This document shows, one piece after another, positions 6,023-8,878 of a stretch of DNA of 8,878 nt. Location of the stretch: the NCBI GenBank assembly GCA_903930485.1, contig CAIYYO010000044.1, positions 1-8,878 on the forward strand. The letters are read 5' to 3'. Source of the stretch: Methanobacteriota archaeon. Its GTDB lineage: Archaea; Altiarchaeota; Altiarchaeia; IMC4; QMZM01. Below the pieces are notes generated by a model. The model saw nothing but the letters and a program-made list of their open reading frames with translations. It did not search any database and had not been told where the DNA came from. The stretch's first letter is position 1; each line of letters begins with the position of its first letter. A program made the translations under genes and the position numbers.

Positions 6023-6025
6023 TGC

Positions 6026-6952
6026 TCAGCCGAACAGCGAAGCGAGGCCTGAAGCGGCTTCCTCTTCGCTCTTGGGCTCTTCCTTCTTCTTTTCTTCGGC
6101 TTTCCCGCCTGAAGCCGCGGCCGCTTCCCCGGACGCCTGGGACGCGACGGAGTACATCTGCATGTTGGCTTTTGCCAGCAGCGCCTCTATCGTGTCCTTG
6201 TTCACGACGTTCGTATTCACCGCGAGAGAGATTCCTTCATTGAATGCTTTGCTTACGAACAGTTTGATAGTCTCCTTGTTGTATAATTCCGCCTTGTAAG
6301 CTAGATTTATCGACTCGGCATGCGCCCGTACCATCTTTGCTATCGTCGATTCGGTGTCTATGGCGAGTATGTCGCCTGTGTAGACCATACCTTTATCGTA
6401 GGCCGCGCTTATGGATAAGCCGATCTCGACGGGCTGTATTCCGAGTCTCGCCAGGACGTTGGCGAGGTCTGCGGATATGACTCCGCCTTTCTTCACTACG
6501 GGTGAGTCGTCGGTGATGACTATTTTTCCGCCTTGTATCTTGGCCTTGATGCCTACCTTCTGGAGGTCTCCGATTATGGGGCCTGGCTTGAAGGGCGTGT
6601 CTCCTTCAGGTATGATTATGTCTTTTTCGGCAATGCTTCCGGGCTTTGCGGGTGCCGTTGTTTTGGTGGTCCTCATCAGCTTGGACAGCTTGAAGGCGTC
6701 GGTGTCTGCGAATACGACCCCCACTTGTCCTTTGACGTGGTCCGATAGACCGTTTATTTTGGCTTTGTCGCACGCCATGCGTATGATGCTGCCCTTGGCT
6801 ACTTTTATGTCTGCTTTGCCTTTAAGGCCTTTCCTCATCTGCTGGAGCTGGCTTGACGGTATCTTGCTGACGCTTACTACGCCGACCACTTTCGATTTGG
6901 ACATCTTGTCTGCGAGCTCTTCTACTGCCTTAACTTTCCAAGTAGCGACCAT
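6026..6952 (-). CDS. rpl10: Large-subunit ribosomal protein uL10 (P0)
   Basis: uL10 is the base of the ribosomal stalk. It binds 23S rRNA beside uL11 and carries L12 dimers that recruit translation factors. The 308 residues have the archaeal/eukaryotic P0 layout. An rRNA-binding domain comes first (about 1-100), then an inserted domain with the IIPEGDTPFKPGPIIGDLQK segment. Helical spine segments that dock L12 dimers follow, then an Ala/Glu/Lys-rich hinge. The C-terminal tail EEEAASGLASLFG is the factor-binding motif shared with L12. The start ATG at 6952 is 9 nt after the rpl1 stop, with only a weak ribosome-binding site, which suggests translational coupling. Unusually, no L12 gene follows, although the spine and tail that act with L12 are intact. 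Confidence 0.96.
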   Translation of the reverse strand: MVATWKVKAVEELADKMSKSKVVGVVSVSKIPSSQLQQMRKGLKGKADIKVAKGSIIRMACDKAKINGLSDHVKGQVGVVFADTDAFKLSKLMRTTKTTAPAKPGSIAEKDIIIPEGDTPFKPGPIIGDLQKVGIKAKIQGGKIVITDDSPVVKKGGVISADLANVLARLGIQPVEIGLSISAAYDKGMVYTGDILAIDTESTIAKMVRAHAESINLAYKAELYNKETIKLFVSKAFNEGISLAVNTNVVNKDTIEALLAKANMQMYSVASQASGEAAAASGGKAEEKKKEEPKSEEEAASGLASLFG

Positions 6953-6961
6953 TTTTTCTTA

Positions 6962-7594
6962 TTATATCAGCCTTAATACGGGCCCCATCGTTGTTTTCAG
7001 ATAAGCCGACTGGACCTTTTCTTTCGGGATCTGCCTTTCGACGGCTTCCAGCACGAATGAAACATTGTCTGCAAGATCGTCCGGATCCATGTCTTCGACG
7101 CCTACCGGCACCTGTATGGTCGGGTTCTTCTTAGACCTTATCCTTACAGTATTCTTTAAACGGTTCATGACCGCCGTCAGGTCTGCGCCTTCAGGCACGG
7201 GCTGAGGCATCTTGCCCCTCGGACCGAGTACGACACCCCATGACCTTCCGATAAGCGGCATCATGTCGGGCTGGGCTATGAAAGTATAGCAGGAGGTGGC
7301 AAAAGACCGCATCCGCCTTTTGTTCTTCGCGTATTCCTCGAGCTCGGCCTTGTTTAGAACGTGGTTGGACAGTTTCTTTGCGCGGACGTTCATGTCTCCG
7401 TCGGCGAAGACGCCGATGGTTATGTCTTTCCCGCGGCCCTTGGGCAGGAGCAGATTCAGGTTAAGCTTGTATTCAGCGCGCTCCATGTCCAATTCCTTGA
7501 AATTCATAGACAACTCGACGGTCTGCTTGAATTTCCTGCCGGTCGACTTGGACTTGGCCTCTTCGATCTTTTTTGATATGTCTTTTTTGTTCAT
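6962..7594 (-). CDS. rpl1: Large-subunit ribosomal protein uL1
   Basis: uL1 forms the mobile L1 stalk near the ribosomal E site and in archaea also represses its own mRNA. The 210 residues match the archaeal length. Motifs seen are the N-terminal basic helix with RKFKQTVELSMNFKELD (about 20-36), the central DMMPLIGRSWGVVLGPRGKMP block, and the C-terminal TVRIRSKKNPTIQVPVG strand region that contacts rRNA. The start is ATG at 7594 with a strong GGAGG 4 nt upstream. It is separated from rpl11 by a 118-nt leader holding a TATA-like box, direct and inverted repeats and a hairpin next to the Shine-Dalgarno. This spacing contrasts with the tight joins of the neighbours and points to separate control of rpl1-rpl10. 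Confidence 0.96.
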   Translation of the reverse strand: MNKKDISKKIEEAKSKSTGRKFKQTVELSMNFKELDMERAEYKLNLNLLLPKGRGKDITIGVFADGDMNVRAKKLSNHVLNKAELEEYAKNKRRMRSFATSCYTFIAQPDMMPLIGRSWGVVLGPRGKMPQPVPEGADLTAVMNRLKNTVRIRSKKNPTIQVPVGVEDMDPDDLADNVSFVLEAVERQIPKEKVQSAYLKTTMGPVLRLI

Positions 7595-7598
7595 TTTT

Positions 7599-7635
7599 CC
7601 TCCTACCCGCGCTTTGGTTATTGATCAGTGGGTAG
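7599..7635 (-). promoter_or_regulatory. Possible leader hairpin adjoining the rpl1 Shine-Dalgarno
   Basis: On the minus strand CTACCC (7635-7630) can pair with GGGTAG (7608-7603), giving a 6-bp stem with a 21-nt loop. Its last G is the first base of the GGAGG ribosome-binding site (7603-7599). Folding could limit access to the site and might be stabilised by L1. Only transcripts reading through from rpl11 would carry both arms if the local TATA box starts transcription near 7628. Function is inferred. Confidence 0.35.
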
Positions 7636-7690
7636 TGCTGCGGAATAATCTTTATAAAATTCGAAGTAAGATTATTGGACTTTGGTTATT
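7612..7690. repeat. Direct 11-bp repeat in the rpl1 leader
   Basis: CTTTGGTTATT occurs on the plus strand at 7612-7622 and again at 7680-7690, with a 68-bp period. On the minus strand the similarity extends imperfectly upstream of AATAACCAAAG, giving GCA...CCCA...AATAACCAAAG in both copies (about 24-27 nt each). The copies bracket the candidate rpl1 TATA box. They could be paired binding sites or a small duplication. Confidence 0.55.
7644..7676. promoter_or_regulatory. TATA box of rpl1 framed by an inverted repeat
   Basis: The minus strand carries TTTTATAAA at 7659-7651, a good archaeal TATA box, with expected transcription start near 7626-7629 and a leader of about 33 nt ending in GGAGG. 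A 7-bp inverted repeat, AATAATC (7676-7670) and GATTATT (7650-7644), flanks the box almost symmetrically. This is the layout of an operator that would block TBP, or of a transcript hairpin. The promoter is well supported by position; the operator is speculative. Confidence 0.5.
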
Positions 7691-7712
7691 TAAATTGGGA
7701 TGCAACATGCAC

Positions 7713-8186
7713 TTATTTCAGTTGGTCGTCGAATTTCCCGGCATTGACTTCGGCTATGAACTGTTTAGGGGAAACCCCGTCGATCGTCAGACCGGTCGAA
7801 ACGCATGTTCCGGCGATTTCCTTTACGGCGGCCTTCAGGTCTTTTGCAAGGAGAGCGTCTCTCTTCATGCTCGTGACCTTGAGCAGCTGCTCGAATGTTA
7901 TGTCGCCTACCGGGCTTCCGTCCTTCGTGCCGGTCTCTATTCCTGCCTCCTTCTTCAAAAGCGACGACGCCGGAGGCGAGCCGATCTTTATCTCGAAGTC
8001 CTTCTTATCCGTGTCTATGATGACCTTTACAGGCACCTTCATGCCTTTGTAGTCGGCGGTCTTTTCGTTTATCGCTGCGATGACTTTTCCTATGTTGACT
8101 CCTGTCGGTCCAAGGGCCGGCCCAAGGGGCGGTCCCGCGCTTGCGTTTCCTCCGTCTACGAGCGCGTCTATTGTCTCTTTAGCCAT
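7713..8186 (-). CDS. rpl11: Large-subunit ribosomal protein uL11
   Basis: uL11 binds the GTPase-associated region of 23S rRNA at the stalk base, beside uL10. The 157 residues match archaeal uL11. The proline/glycine-rich N-terminal motif SAGPPLGPALGPTGVNIGKV (about 16-35) is diagnostic. The C-terminal rRNA-binding domain contains GSPVGDITFEQLLKVTSMK and GTCVSTGLTIDGVSPKQF. The ATG at 8186 shares its first base with the spt5 stop (TAATG). It is preceded by GGAGG inside spt5, about 10 nt upstream, so translation is probably coupled. The product ends at a TAA (7713-7715), with no clear T-tract behind it, so some read-through into rpl1 is expected. Confidence 0.97.
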   Translation of the reverse strand: MAKETIDALVDGGNASAGPPLGPALGPTGVNIGKVIAAINEKTADYKGMKVPVKVIIDTDKKDFEIKIGSPPASSLLKKEAGIETGTKDGSPVGDITFEQLLKVTSMKRDALLAKDLKAAVKEIAGTCVSTGLTIDGVSPKQFIAEVNAGKFDDQLK

Positions 8187-8680
8187 TATTCGTTCTCCTC
8201 CTTCTTGATTATCTTGACATCCTCTCCTCTTACGATGACAGGGATTGGTACGGCCGCTTCTATGAGTTCGACCGTTATCTCGTTCTTGGCTGCGTCGATC
8301 CTTGCTATCCTTGCTTTTTCTCCCTTGAAGGGACCGGCTATTAGCTCTATCAGGTCTCCTTTGGTAAGGCTTTCCACCATCGGCCTGGGCATGAGGGTGT
8401 TTTCCAGTTCCGCCATGGGCACGGTGCCTGCGGATTCCAGGTCTCCTTTCTTTTTCAGGAGCAGTCCTTTGGTCTTGGGCACGTTCAGGGCCAGGTCTTC
8501 AACTGTCCCGGGCTTGTCTGCTTCCACGAGTATGTATCCTTTAAGGCCTGTCGTGTACAGGACCGAGTATACCTCTTTCCCTGCCTCAAGGTGCTCCTTC
8601 CTTCGGGACACGGCTTCTCTTGCTATCATTTCGGCGACAACCTTCTCCTGGTTGGCCGTTACCTTGACTACGTAGATCAT
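8186..8680 (-). CDS. spt5: Transcription elongation factor Spt5 (NusG homologue)
   Basis: Archaeal Spt5 pairs with Spt4, clamps RNA polymerase over the DNA channel to raise processivity, and can link polymerase to ribosomes. The 164 residues contain an NGN domain (about 1-88, beginning MIYVVKVTANQEKVVAEMI). A single KOW domain follows (about 105-160, with KGDLIELIAGPFKGEKARI and VRGEDVKIIKK). This one-KOW layout is the archaeal form. A GTG at 8689 is in frame three codons earlier, but ATG at 8680 starts exactly at the conserved NGN strand and has GGTGG at a suitable distance. The gene follows secE and overlaps rpl11 by one base, the common archaeal secE-spt5-L11 order. A CTATATC box lies about 51 nt upstream, so the cluster probably has its own promoter. 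Confidence 0.94.
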   Translation of the reverse strand: MIYVVKVTANQEKVVAEMIAREAVSRRKEHLEAGKEVYSVLYTTGLKGYILVEADKPGTVEDLALNVPKTKGLLLKKKGDLESAGTVPMAELENTLMPRPMVESLTKGDLIELIAGPFKGEKARIARIDAAKNEITVELIEAAVPIPVIVRGEDVKIIKKEENE

Positions 8681-8727
8681 GTGAACCACCGGTTTATCGT
8701 TTTTGAATCGGATGTGTGAGGGAAATA

Positions 8728-8734
8728 GATATAG
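8728..8734 (-). promoter_or_regulatory. Candidate TATA box of the spt5-rpl11 unit
   Basis: CTATATC on the minus strand is centred at 8731, giving an expected transcription start near 8704 and a leader of about 24 nt that includes GGTGG before the spt5 ATG. It lies just beyond a T7 tract that would end secE transcription, so the arrangement is terminator then promoter. It is identical to the heptamer before purM. Confidence 0.45.
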
Positions 8735-8746
8735 AATTTAATCAAT

Positions 8747-8753
8747 AAAAAAA
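8747..8753 (-). terminator. T7 tract after secE
   Basis: Seven consecutive T residues on the minus strand lie about 26 nt after the secE stop and just upstream of the candidate spt5 TATA box. No stable hairpin precedes it. It is a plausible archaeal U-tract terminator. Confidence 0.45.
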
Positions 8754-8778
8754 CTATATTCTCGAAACCCCTTGGTAA

Positions 8779-8878
8779 TCAGATGTTTATTATCTGGGCT
8801 ATGAGGAATAGGATGAAGCCTACGAGGCCGATTAGTATAACTCCGAGGCCGGTTATCTTCGCGGTCTCGTTGAATTCG
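8779..8878 (-). CDS. secE: Preprotein translocase subunit SecE/Sec61-gamma, C-terminal end (cut by window edge)
   Basis: Only the last 32 residues are present. They begin EFNETAKITGLGVILIGLVG and continue into one hydrophobic membrane segment that ends with AQIINI. SecE/Sec61-gamma is a small protein with an amphipathic helix leading into a single transmembrane helix that clamps the SecY channel. The sequence 'EF...TAKITGLGVILIGLVGF' is typical of its archaeal C-terminus. The position directly upstream of spt5 and rpl11 is the conserved archaeal location of secE, which strongly supports the call despite truncation. Confidence 0.88.
   Translation of the reverse strand, partial: EFNETAKITGLGVILIGLVGFILFLIAQIINI

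Noticed and set aside
7700..7712. Small hairpin TGCA-TGT-TGCA just after the rpl11 stop as a terminator
   Set aside because: The stem is only 4 bp with a 3-nt loop and no T-run follows, so it is not a convincing terminator.
7296..8675. Very long plus-strand open frame (459 codons) opposite rpl1, rpl11 and spt5
   Set aside because: It lies antisense to three certain genes, includes the intergenic leader, has no family resemblance and has low-complexity Arg/Ser/Leu composition. It is a by-product of codon bias on the other strand.
8681..8689. GTG start for Spt5 at 8689
   Set aside because: The conserved NGN strand begins at the ATG at 8680, and the GGTGG that would serve as its ribosome-binding site overlaps the GTG.
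1..8878. CRISPR array, tRNA, rRNA or insertion sequence
   Set aside because: No regularly spaced repeats, no cloverleaf-like segments or conserved tRNA/rRNA blocks in the short gaps, and no transposase motifs or terminal inverted repeats were seen.

Overview
The window is archaeal, and almost all of it is genes. The evidence is gene content: GatD of the archaea-specific GatDE amidotransferase, an Spt5/NusG-type factor beside SecE, ribosomal proteins in the order L11-L1-L10 with a P0-type uL10 tail, and a C4 zinc-ribbon micro-protein. The control signals agree: T-rich terminators without strong hairpins, and TATA-like boxes about 27 nt before start codons. A pilin-like N-terminus of the type KKG-hydrophobic recalls proteins common in DPANN and Altiarchaeota-like genomes. 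That placement is inference. De novo NAD (nadC) and purine (purM) genes suggest a lineage that has kept some biosynthesis.

Reading down the minus strand from the right edge: the C-terminal end of secE (8779-8878), a T-tract, then a promoter driving spt5 (8186-8680) and rpl11 (7713-8186), which share one base (TAATG). A 118-nt leader with its own TATA box and repeats precedes rpl1 (6962-7594). rpl10 (6026-6952) follows 9 nt later. The L12 gene that normally follows L10 in archaea is not there. Instead there is a strong T-rich terminator, an overlapping promoter and a cysteine-rich secreted or lipoprotein gene (5475-5972). Next are a stand-alone NFACT-R gene (4595-5431), purM (3508-4524), a pilin-like, sequon-rich membrane-anchored protein (2665-3459) and nadC (1816-2655).

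A short plus-strand unit faces nadC. It holds the zinc-ribbon micro-protein (1066-1221) and sua5/tsaC (1233-1811), which ends 4 bp from the nadC stop. Divergent from it, on the minus strand, are a macro-domain protein (473-1012) and gatD (1-506, cut by the left edge), overlapping by 34 nt. The two divergent start codons lie exactly 27 nt either side of one TTTATTAAA element.

Much of the content serves translation: stalk and L1 proteins, Spt5 coupling, t6A synthesis (Sua5), Gln-tRNA formation (GatD), ribosome-associated quality control (NFACT-R) and a Zn-ribbon protein of a translation-linked family. NAD and purine synthesis and two cell-surface proteins are interspersed. No complete novel multi-gene system is evident. 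The most unusual points are the isolated NFACT-R domain, the missing L12, the symmetric divergent promoter and the repeat-rich L1 leader. No tRNA, rRNA, CRISPR array or insertion sequence was seen.
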